This document shows positions 10,455 to 19,640 of a stretch of DNA of 64,000 nucleotides, one piece after another. The notes below the pieces were generated by a model. The model saw nothing but the letters and a program-made list of their open reading frames with translations, ran no database searches and had not been told where the DNA came from. Position numbers and translations under genes: made by a program. Positions within the stretch are counted from its first letter, which is position 1. Each line of letters begins with the position of its first letter. Origin of the DNA: Triticum aestivum (taxonomy: Eukaryota; Streptophyta; Magnoliopsida; Poales; Poaceae); contig NC_057811.1 of NCBI RefSeq assembly GCF_018294505.1, forward strand, positions 22,672,579 through 22,736,578, read 5' to 3'.

Positions 10455-10970
10455 ACCTAAGTATTACCAAATCGAATATAATGATAAAACACACTAATAT
10501 TAAACAGAAGAAAAAAGAATCACTGCAAAAATCTATTTTTAAAGTAAAGTTATTCACAAACTAGTGATTCACACAAATTTCAAATTTAAAGTATTCAAAT
10601 TTGTAAATTACTGGCACTAACAAAAAGTTTATATTTTTTACCTAAAGCAAAAAGATTCACAAAGAAACTCTAAATAAAGCAAAAAAACAACTCAGAAATA
10701 AAAGAAAATAAATAAAGCAGAAAACAAAAAAAAGAAAGATAAATAAATTATTAAATAACCTAAGTATTACCAAATTGAATATATGATAAAACACACTAAT
10801 ATTAAACAGAAGAAAGAAGAATCACTAAAAAATCTATTTTCAAAGTAAAGTTATTCACAAACTAGTGATTCACAGAAATTTCAAATAATTCAAATTTAAA
10901 CTATTCAAATTTGAAAACTACTAGCACTAACAGAAAGTTTATAATTTTTTTCCTAAAGCAAATAAATTCA
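10455..10970 (+). repeat. Second pair of AT-rich direct repeats in CACTA tail
   Basis: Units starting at 10455 and 10758 (period 303 bp) share 'acctaagtattaccaaat', 'aaaacacactaatattaaac' and 'ttattcacaaactagtgatt'. A short third partial copy (cacaaactagtgattcac, about 10970-10986) follows. I read these as part of the same CACTA remnant; no 3' CACTA terminus is visible before the Helitron begins. Confidence 0.72.
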
Positions 10971-11018
10971 CAAACTAGTGATTCACTGAAAAATCTATTT
11001 TTAAAGTTAAAAGGAATC

Positions 11019-11675
11019 GTTATTTTCGTATTTTACACAAAAGTCCCTGTCTTTTCTTGAGATCAACCCGCCGTCCGGATTTAAGTCACACCCGAACCGT
11101 TATTTTACATTTTTGGAAACCCCCCTGATGTTTTAGGTAATTCATCCGCAGATCATATTTAAGTCAAACAAATGCTTTTTAAAATCATCCATATCTTTTA
11201 AACCGTAACTCCGATTTGAACATGTTATATATGAAATTTGATTTGAAAATATGTAGAATATGAATATGAGATTATTTTTACCTGTTAAGTATTTTTAAAT
11301 ATTATTTTGGAATATATTTGAGTCAAACCAAATGATTTTCTAAATTATCTTTTAAACCGTAACTTCGATTTTAATATATTATATATGAAATTTTATTAGA
11401 AAAATGTGTGGAATCTAAATATGATGTTAATTTTACCTGTTAAATATTTTTAAAATATTGTTATGGAAGCAAACTTATAATTTATAGCGCAAGATTCGTT
11501 TTTTCATACCGGCAGCGATCCAGATTGTAAATAAACACCCCACTATAACCATATACGAAAAAGAAAACATCGATAACTACACATGCATATCTCTGAAAAA
11601 TGTCGCAGGGGAAAAACAACATATTTCTCCTCACGAGAGTGAGAGAAAGCGAGCGAGCGAGCGAGAGAGAGAGAG

Positions 11676-11723
<48 letters not shown>

Positions 11724-12020
11724 GGATAGATAGATAGATAGATAGATAGAGAGAGAGAGGAGGGAGAGAGAGGAGAGGGAGGAGAGAAGGAGAGAGAGAC
11801 GCCTTAGAATTAACCATATTCAACACACGTTTTTTGTTGTTTTGTGTGAACACCGAGGCCATCGCCGGCGAGGGTGAGAAAGAGGATAAGCGGCAACACA
11901 AATATGATGCCTTGCAAAAATAAAGGAGATGGACCTATTGTGGTCTTGAGTGATGGTTGTTGAGTTAAGAGCATGTGTCATGTTTTCTCTCCCGTTGCAA
12001 CGCACGGGCTCTTTTGCTAG
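11019..12020 (+). mobile_element. Non-autonomous Helitron, 3' end defined
   Basis: The 3' end is clear: a GC hairpin, CCCGT...ACGGG, at 11991-12008, eight further bases, then the terminal CTAG (12017-12020) followed by T, as expected of plant Helitrons. The body starts with 'acaaaagtccctgtctttt' and 'gatcaacccgccgtccgg' near 11037-11080. The 5' TC terminus is not certain because it merges with the AT-rich CACTA repeat; about 11000-11020 is the best guess. There is no Rep/helicase coding sequence. It contains a GATA/GA microsatellite block. Confidence 0.65.
11641..11800 (+). repeat. Compound GA / GAGC / GATA microsatellite
   Basis: A GAGC/GA run (11641-11676) passes into about eighteen GATA units (11677-11750, one GATG interruption near 11721) and then an imperfect GA/GGA tract to about 11800. 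Low-complexity ORFs crossing it are artefacts. Confidence 0.95.
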
Positions 12021-12280
12021 TAAATTTAAAAAAAGCCCACCTACTGGGCCACAACGGCCTACATATGACTGGAAACCCAACCTGTAGTTGGGCCAGGATG
12101 CAGGTCCGAAAGGCCCAGTAGGCCCACCAGGGCATCGCAGCAGAGGTAGGCCCAGAAGGCCTACATTAGAGAGGAGCTCGAGGCAGAAGCCGCGGCGGGG
12201 CTTATAAGCTGGTGCGGGCGCCCGTCGGCAAGCGAGGTGGGACTAAACTTGCCCGCACCGCGCCTGTGCCAGCACACCAC

Positions 12281-12412
12281 CTTTAGTCCCGGTTGGTGGC
12301 TCCAACCGCGACTGGAGCCACCAACCGGGACTAAAGGCCTACCTTCCCGCCGCTTGGCCTGGCCAAAAATGACCTTTAGTCCCGGTTGGTGGCTCCAACC
12401 GGGACTAAAGGT
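12281..12412. repeat. CACTA subterminal palindromes (TTTAGTCCCGGTT)
   Basis: Two perfect inverted repeats. The first has arms 12281-12304 and 12313-12336 (24 bp, 8-base loop). The second has arms 12372-12389 and 12395-12412 (18 bp, 5-base loop). Both are built from CTTTAGTCCCGGTTGGTGG and its complement, a motif known from subterminal regions of grass CACTA elements. Flanking DNA (12021-12280) holds shorter complementary 'cctactgggcc' / 'ggcccagtagg' pairs. They are probable transposase-binding sites. Confidence 0.8.
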
Positions 12413-12477
12413 CCCTCCTATATATACTAACAATTCAAAAAAATCAGTTTCTTCTCTTCTCTTCTTCGTCCTTTGCT

Positions 12478-12735
12478 TTAACATCGCCGCCGCCCCCGTC
12501 GCGCGTCGTCGCTGTCCCCGTCGCCGCCCCCGTCCCCTTTGCCGTCCCCGTCGCTGCCCCCGTCCCCGCCCCCGTCCCCGTCGCCGTACGTCCCCGTCGC
12601 CGCCCCCGTCGTCACCGCCCCCCATCGCCTCGCCTCGCCGGCCGCCGGCCCGATGTGAGCCCCTGCGCCTCCATAGCCGCCCCTTCCATCGAGCCCGCAC
12701 ACATACACACACGCGCGTGCACACACACACATACA
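12478..12735 (+). repeat. GC-rich CCCCGTCGC imperfect repeat and CA microsatellite
   Basis: About 12478-12650 consists of short permutations of cgtcgccgcccccgtc, followed by a CA-rich run with CG (about 12700-12732). ORFs in several frames arise only from the lack of stops in low-complexity GC-rich sequence. It lies between the subterminal palindromes and the SNF2 hairpin, perhaps in the CACTA transcript leader. Confidence 0.85.
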
Positions 12736-13072
12736 ATGTCACGTTGTCTTGTGTCAAAGTATTGAAGAAATTCATGGCCTCATAATTAGCCGGAAGTAAC
12801 AGGCGCATGATGGTACGAAGCTCTCCGAAGTTATTTTGGAACGGAGTTCTTGATAAGATAATTCGCTTTTTGGTACAAAGTTCAGCAAAGGCCTTCGAAA
12901 TAGCGATATTCGGAAGGCTCTTGCTGAACTTCATACCAAAAAGCTAATTATCCTATCCAGGACTCCGTTCCAAAACAACTTGGGAGAGATTCGTACCATC
13001 ATGCGCTTGTTACTTCCGGCTAATGATGAAGCCATGGTTTTCTTGAATTCTAGACACAGGACAACATGACAT
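12736..13072. repeat. Long hairpin: inverted duplication of a SNF2 ATPase gene fragment
   Basis: The left arm (12736-12899) and right arm (12910-13072) are reverse complements with a loop of about 10 bases centred at 12904. By eye about 90 percent of positions match in the central 100 bp, fewer in the outermost 50. Read outward from the loop, each arm encodes the same SNF2-family helicase stretch: on minus from the left arm AFAELCTKK, RIILSRTPFQNNF, ELRTIMRLLLP; on plus from the right arm ALAELHTKK, IILSRTPFQNNL, EIRTIMRLLLP. SNF2 proteins have GTP-QNN here (motif III); both arms have Arg for Gly, so that change predates the inverted duplication. The TPFQNNF spelling most resembles the DRD1/CLASSY group, not certain. 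A transcript in either direction would fold into a long dsRNA. Confidence 0.85.
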
Positions 13073-13288
13073 ATAGAAGGGTAGATGAGATCAGGAAAAA
13101 TATGGACCATTTTTTGCACATCTAGAATGGCGCCATTTTGTTAAATCCCTTAAAGGTTAAGAGAATCCGTTATGATTCTGAATCCTGTTCCTAGCTAGGG
13201 ACTAAAGGGTTCCTCGTATATAAGAAATCACAATCCAAGCTTTTAAAAAATGTTGCATTTGCATAGAATTTTTTCTCGACGTCAACGA

Positions 13289-13672
13289 CGCCCGGCCCGC
13301 ATCCTCGTCGTCGACTGGTTCGCGATGATGTCCTGCTTCAGAGGCGCCATGTCTGGGACTGGGCTATGCCGGGCTGGCACTGGGAGGTGCTACGTTCAGT
13401 GGCGCGCAGTTCATGAGGAACACGGGTGCTGTCATCGACCCGGAGCTTCTATGGTGGAGGGCGTGTGGGCCACATTCGGTGCGGAGGCTGGCATCCCCCG
13501 CGGAGGTGGTACAACACCGTGTCAGGGAGGAGGACAAGCACGTCCATCTCTAAATGGTTGTGTTGGACGTCAGGTTCTCCAATACCTCGCAGGTTCTTCA
13601 GGGATCTCACCCGAGCTATGATCCCGTGATCGTTCCTTCTCTTTGGGTGTCCACCGTGAGTGATGTTAGCTA
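13289..13672 (+). pseudogene. Captured gene fragment of unknown function
   Basis: After a noncoding stretch (13073-13288), this GC-rich segment has a protein-like reading. It includes short stretches such as FSGAQFMRNTGAVIDPELLWW, VRRLASPAEVVQH and YDPVIVPSLWVSTV, broken by at least one frame change near 13390 and one in-frame TAA near 13552. Its base composition contrasts with the AT-rich flanks. I do not recognise the family. The most likely reading is host coding sequence carried inside the CACTA element, or a decayed transposon ORF. Confidence 0.45.
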
Positions 13673-13679
13673 GTCATGT

Positions 13680-13839
13680 TATATATATGATCATATTCGA
13701 GATATATTAGTGATACTACTTGAGATGTATTCGAGATTATATTATTCGAGACGATGTATTCGAGATTATTTTATTCGATGATGCATATTATCTGGATTAT
13801 TCGAGATGTATATATTAGTGATATTATTCGAGATGTATA
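13680..13839 (+). repeat. ATTCGAGA short repeats upstream of CACTA ORF
   Basis: At least six ATTCGAGA copies lie in AT-rich DNA before the Copia B insertion. Another copy is at about 63773, immediately after the stack. The shared motif supports the inference that 13839 and 63727 were once adjacent. Confidence 0.7.
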
Positions 13840-15258
13840 TGTTGGGTTCTACGGTAGGATGCGTCGACTGCAAATTAAAAAAATCCTACGCGCAAAAAAA
13901 CCAAGAACATGCTACAGGAGATGGATCACAGTTCGTTACCACTAGACGCGCAGTGCCGTGCAGCAGAAGAAGAGTTGGGGAAGCGCGCCCGCGTGGTTTG
14001 TCTCCTCCTCGTCCGATCTCCCTCGAACAGCCGGTCGTCGGATTCCTCGTACAGGTTCGCCGGAGCGGCGCAGGTGCACCGCCTCTAATGGTATCCGCGT
14101 GTGCAGGAGAAACACCGTGCGACGGACTGCTAGGACCGATCACACAGTCGGCTGCGAGTGGAGGTGGCTATTAGCAACATATGCAAACCCTGGTGACAGC
14201 GCCGAAGCGATCAACTAAATGAGTGTGCCGCACCTCCACTTTATATAGGCTTCTGTCGCGGGCTCAACACTTGGGCCTCGCATGTACCCTAAAGCCCAAA
14301 ATCTGTTCGGCCGGGATCCGAGTCCGAGTAGGATGATATCTGACTCGTGGAGTCCGATCGGGCCTCACTGGTTCCTACCCTTAAGCGCGCAACCACTTAG
14401 GTTCAAGTTGGCTTGGTCGCAGGTCAGATCACCTCTCACCTGCTCGGCTGGTAGCAGCCTCTAGCAAGGCATGCCGACCACCAAGCAGACAATGAAGCCG
14501 GTTGGCGAACCTGTACATCACACTTCCCTTCCTTTTGCCACATGATATATGTTGTCGGGCTAAAGGCGAGTCTGTCATCCTTGTGCTAGCCCGACCTCTT
14601 TCTCGTTCCAATGATGCCGACCACAAACCAGATTTTCTCATAATCCTTGTCGCATACCCATGCTTATCCTGGTCGGATCACACGAGGGGTCCAGAGTGTA
14701 TCTCTGCTGATCGGAGGGGCAAATCCCATCTTGCTCGACCATGTCTCGCAACATGGGTCTGGACAAGTCCGAAACCTACCTTTGTAACTACCCAGTCATG
14801 GAGTAACATTTGGTTGGCCCAAAGCAAGTCTGTCACCATCCCGAGTACATGCGCCAGCTCAGGTCTTAGGACATAGAACGTAAGTTGTACTAGAGACTCA
14901 CAGATGACATATCTCTATGTCTCATAGTTGGGTATGTCCGACTCGGACCTTATCTCGACTTGGATCCGACTATGTCGAATCCGACCATATCCTTCTGAGT
15001 CCATATTATCCGGTGCATCCAATGCTCCATGGCTAGTGAAACCAAGCCATCGACCGTGTCATATGCTAGTCTAGTCGGCTGCGCGTCCACACAGCCCTTT
15101 CGACTAGGTACCTTTTAGGACAGTCATCAATGCATAGTCCCACAACAAGTCATGTACTTGCTGATACACATCATTGATAATGTCCAAGGACTATCTTTAT
15201 TCATAAACACATAGGAAATATCATCATACATGATTGCCTCTAGGGCATATCTCCAACA
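13840..15258 (-). repeat. 3' LTR of Copia B (uninterrupted)
   Basis: A 1419-bp LTR, plus-strand TGTTGGGTTC...CTCCAACA. It contains minus-strand TATA box CCTATATAAAG (14239-14249). The undisturbed target site of element E is at 14207-14211 (gcgat within gccgaagcgatcaac). Short ORFs (for example 13886-14143) have a counterpart in the other LTR copy but resemble no protein; I treat them as non-coding. Confidence 0.9.
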
Positions 15259-15278
15259 ATCTCCCACTTGCACTAGTG

Positions 15279-15702
15279 TCAATCAAATAGACATCGAATG
15301 CCCATAGCTCTAACGTGCCCCTCATGCTTGGGTTGTGGAAGTGGCTTAGTCAACGGATCTACAACATTTGCATCCATGTGAATTTTGCATAGCTCTACAT
15401 CACCATTCTTTACGATCTTTCGTATCAGATGATATTTCCGATCTACGTTTCTGACCTTGTGGTGATTCCTCGGCTCCTTGGCTTGTGAGATGGCACCAAA
15501 ATTATCACAATAAAGATCCAACGGTTTTACCGGGCCGGGAAAATACCAAGGTCAACCAGAAAATGCCGAATCCAAACACCTTCCTTTGCAGCTTCACAAG
15601 ACGCAATGTATTCGGCTTCTATGGTAGAATCGGCCACCGTATCTTGCTTGGAACTCATCCAGCTCATTGCTCCTCCGTTCATAATGTACACGAATCCGGA
15701 CT
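15279..15702 (-). pseudogene. Copia B pol, RNase H C-terminal part
   Basis: Minus-strand continuation of the pol interrupted by element A. It reads MSWMSSKQDTVADSTIEAEY, then GVWIRHFLVDLG, a stop/frameshift near 15537, then RKYHLIRKIV and VVDPLTKPLPQ before the terminal stop at 15279. These are the usual Copia RNase H and C-terminal motifs. The upstream half of the same domain is at about 50800, 35 kb away, and ends exactly at the gtgat target duplication. Confidence 0.85.
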
Positions 15703-15707
15703 GTGAT

Positions 15708-16628
15708 TGATGATGTCTGCTAGGACTACATCGGTATTTCCCCCAACAGGAGAGGATGATGTAGCACAGCGACGGTAGGTATTTCCCTCAGTTATGAAAC
15801 CAAGGTATTGAACCAGTATGAGAACCAAGCAACAAAACATAAACAGCCCCTGCACACAAATAATAGCCACTCGCAAGCCGACGTGTTAAAGGGGTTGTCA
15901 GTCCCTTTCGGGTAATAGCGCCAGAAATTGGCAAGGAGAAGGGAGAAAATTGTAATAGATTGAAATAATAGATCCCAAATAAAATAAAGTGCAGCAAAGT
16001 ATTTTTGTGTTTTTAGTTTAATAGATCTGAATAAAAAATGCAAAGGAAAAGTAGATCGCAAGGCAAATACGTGAGAAAGAAGACCCAGGGGCCGTAGGTT
16101 TCACTAGTGGCTTCTCTTGAGAAAAATAGCAAACGGTGGGTAAACAAATTACTGTTGGGCAATTGATAGAACTTCAAATAATTATGACGATATCCAGGCA
16201 ATGATCATTACATAGGCATCACGTCCAAGATTAGTAGACCGACTCCTGCCTACATCTACTACTATTACCTCCACACATCGACCACTATCCAGCATGCATC
16301 TAGTGTATTAAGTTCATGGAAAAACGGAGTACTGCAATAAGAACGACGACATGATGTAGACAAGATCCATTTATCTATTGCGGCAGATATTAGATCTCGT
16401 CTTTTTATCCTTAGTAGCAACGATACATACGTGTCGGTTCCCTTTCTGTCACTGGGATCAAGCACCATAAGATCAAACCCACTACCGGGCACCTCTTCCC
16501 ATTGCAAGACAAATAGATCAAGTTGGCCAAACAAAACCCAAATATCAAAGAATAAATACGAGGATATAAGAGATCACACATATAAGAGATCAAAGAAACT
16601 CAAATAACTTTCATGGATATAAAAATAT
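15708..16628 (-). repeat. 3' LTR of element A, left portion
   Basis: Matches 49192-50108 of the intact LTR closely and stops at aatat (16624-16628), the target duplication of Copia C. The remainder of this LTR resumes at 44957. Confidence 0.92.
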
Positions 16629-18335
16629 TGAAGGAAATATGCCCTAGAGGCAATAATAAAGTATTATATATTTCCTTATATCATGATAAATGTTTATTAT
16701 TCATGCTAGAATTGTATTAACCGGAAACATAATACATGTGTGAATATATAGACAAACAGTGTCACTAGTATGCCTCTACTTGACTAGCTCGTTAATCAAA
16801 GATGGTTATGTTTCCTAGCCATAGACATGAGTTGTCATTTGATTAACGGGATCACCTCATTAGGAGAATGACGTGATTGACTTGACCCATTTCGTTAGCT
16901 TAGCACTCGATCGTTTAGTATGTTGCTATTGCTTTCTTCATGACTTATACATGTTCCTACGACTATGAGATTATGCAACTCCCGTTTACCGGAGGAACAC
17001 TTTGTGTGCTACCAAACGTCACAACGTAAACGGGTGATTATAAAGGTGCTCTACAGGTGTCTCCAAAGGTACTTGTTGGGTTGGCGTATTTCGAGATTAG
17101 GATTTGTCACTCCAATTGTCGCAGAGGTATCTCTGGGCCCACTCGGTAATGCACATCACTATAAGCCTTGCAAGCATTGTGACTAATGAGTTAGTTGCGG
17201 GATGATGTGTTACGGAACGAGTAAAGAGACTTGTCGGTAACGAGATTGAACTAGGTATCGAGATACCGACGATCAAATCTCGGGCAAGTAACATACCGGT
17301 GACAAAGGGAACAACGTATGTTGTTATGCGGTCTGACCGATAAAATCTTCGTAGAATATGTGGGAGCCAATATGGGCATCCAGGTCCCGCTATTGGTTAT
17401 TGACCGGAGACGTGTCTCGGTCATGTCTACATAGTTCCTGAACCCGTAGGGTACACACGCTTAACGTTACGATGACAGTTTTATTGAGTTTTGATGTACC
17501 GAAGGAGTTCGGAGTCCCGGATGAGATCGGAGATATGATGAGGAGTCTCGAAATGGTCGAGACGTAAAAATCGATATATTGGACGACTATATTCGGACTT
17601 CGGAAAGGTTCCGAGTGATTCGGGTATTTTTCGGAGTACCGGAGAGTTACGGGAATTCGTAATGGGCCTTAATGGGCCATACGGGAAAGGAGAGAAAGGC
17701 CTCAAAAGGTGGCCGCACCCCTCCCCATGGTCTGGTCCGAATTGGACTAGGGAAGGGGGGCGCACCCTTCCTTCTTTCTCCTTCCCCCTTCCCTTCTCCT
17801 ACTCCCACAAGGAAAGGAGGAGTCCTACTCCCGGTGGGAGTAGGACTTCCCCCTATGGCGCGCCTCTCCCCTTGGCCAGTTGCGTCCCCCTTGCTCCTTT
17901 ATATACGGGGGCAGGGGGCACCCCAGAGACACAACAATTGATCCTTGAGATCTCTTAGCCGTGTGCGGTGCCCCCCTCCACCATATTACACCTCGATAAT
18001 ACCGTTGCGGAGCTTAGGCGAAGCCCTGCGTCGGTGGAACATCATCATCGTCACCACGCCGTCGTGCTGACGAAACTCTCCCTCAACACTCGGCTGTATC
18101 GAAGTTCGAGGGACGTCATCGAGCTGAACGTGTGTAGAACTCGGAGGTGCCGTACGTTCGGTACTTGATCGGTCGGATCGTGAAGACGTACGACTACATC
18201 AACCGCGTTGTGATAACGCTTCCGCTGTCGGTCTACGAGGGTACGTGGACAACACTCTCCCCTCTCGTTGCTATGCATCACCATGATCTTGCGTGTGCGT
18301 AGGAAATTTTTTGAAATTACTACGTTTCCCCAACA
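16629..18335 (+). repeat. 5' LTR of Copia C
   Basis: A complete 1707-bp LTR with promoter-like TATA tttatatac at 17898-17906, preceded by a pyrimidine-rich segment. The undisturbed target of element D (ggtat) lies at 17126-17130. Compared with the usual Angela/BARE LTR start TGTTGGAAATATGCCC, this subfamily has TGAAGGAAATATGCCC. Confidence 0.92.
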
Positions 18336-18336
18336 G

Positions 18337-18349
18337 TGGCATCCGAGCC
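18337..18349 (+). other. Degenerate PBS of Copia C
   Basis: TGGCATCCGAGCC lies one base after the LTR and differs at two positions from TGGTATCAGAGCC, the tRNA-iMet complement. DNA from 18350 to 19640 is the element's untranslated leader. It has a short direct repeat (cacggtgcttcggagatgga, near 18995 and 19023) and no gene. Confidence 0.8.
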
Positions 18350-19640
18350 TGGTTTTATGCGTTGATGCTATGCACGAGTAGAACACAAGTGAGTTGTGGG
18401 CGATATAAGTCATACTGCTTACCAGCATGTCATACTTTGGTTCAGCGGTATTGTGAGATGAAGCGGCCCGGACCGACATTACGCGTACGCTTACGCGAGA
18501 CTGGTTTCACCGTTGCGAGCACTCGTTGCTTAAAGGTAACCGGCGGGTGTCTGTCTCTCTCACTTTAGTTGAACCGAGTGTGGCTACGCCCGGTCCTTGC
18601 GAAGGTTAAAACAGCACCAACTTGACAAACTATCGTTGTGGTTTTGATGCGTAGGTAAGAACGGTTCTTGCTAAGCCCGTAGCAGCCACGTAAAACATGC
18701 AACAACAAAGTAGAGGACGTCTAACTTGTTTTTGCAGGGCATGTTGTGATGCGATATGGTCAAGACATGATGTGATATAATGTGTTGTATGAGATGATCA
18801 TGTTTTGTAACCGAGTTATCGGCAACTGGCAGGAGCCATATGGTTGTCGCTTTATTGTATGAGATGCAATCGCCATGTAATAGTTTTACTTTATCACTAA
18901 GCGATAGCGATAGTCGTAAAAGCAATAAGTTGGCAAGACGACAATGATGCTACGATGGAGATCAAGGTGTCGCGCCGGTGACGATGGTGATCATGACGGT
19001 GCTTCGGAGATGGAGATCACAAGCACGGTGCTTCGGAGATGGAGATCACAAGCACAAGATGATGATGGCCATATCATATCACTTATATTGATTGCATGTG
19101 ATGTTAATCCTTTATGCATCTTATCTTGCTTTGTTTGACGGTAGCATTATAAGATGATCCTTCACTAAATTATCAAAGTATAAGTGTTCTCCCTGAGTAT
19201 GCACCGTTGCGAAAGTTCTTCGTGCTGAGACACCACGTGATGATCGGGTGTGATAGGCTCTACGTTCAAATACAACGGGTGCAAAACAATTGCACACGCG
19301 GAATACTCAGGTTAAACTTGACGAGCCTAGCATATAACAGATATGGCCTCGGAACATGGAGACCGAAAGGTCGAGCGTGAATCATATAGTAGATATGATC
19401 AACATAGTGATGTTCACCATTGAAACTACTCCATCTCACGTGATGATCGGACATGGTTTAGTTGATATGGATCACGTGATCACTTAGAGGATTAGAGGGA
19501 TGTCTATCTAAGTGGGAGTTCTTAAGTAATATGATTAATTGAACTTGAATTTATCATGAACTTAGTACCTCATAGTATTTTTGCAAATTATGTTGTAGAT
19601 CAATAGCTCGCGTTGTTTCTTCCCTGTATTTATTTTTGAT

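Noticed and set aside
11482..11901. 139-codon ORF across the GATA microsatellite
   Set aside because: The translation is mostly repeat-encoded LSIYLSIYLS; artefact of low complexity.
12161..12934. 257-codon minus ORF containing the SNF2 segment as an intact host gene
   Set aside because: Only about 55 residues are SNF2-like; the rest is translated CA and CCCCGTC repeats and CACTA palindromes.
13886..14143. 85-codon ORF found in both Copia B LTRs (also 55308-55565)
   Set aside because: Conservation is explained by LTR duplication; no known protein resemblance, and LTRs of this group are non-coding.
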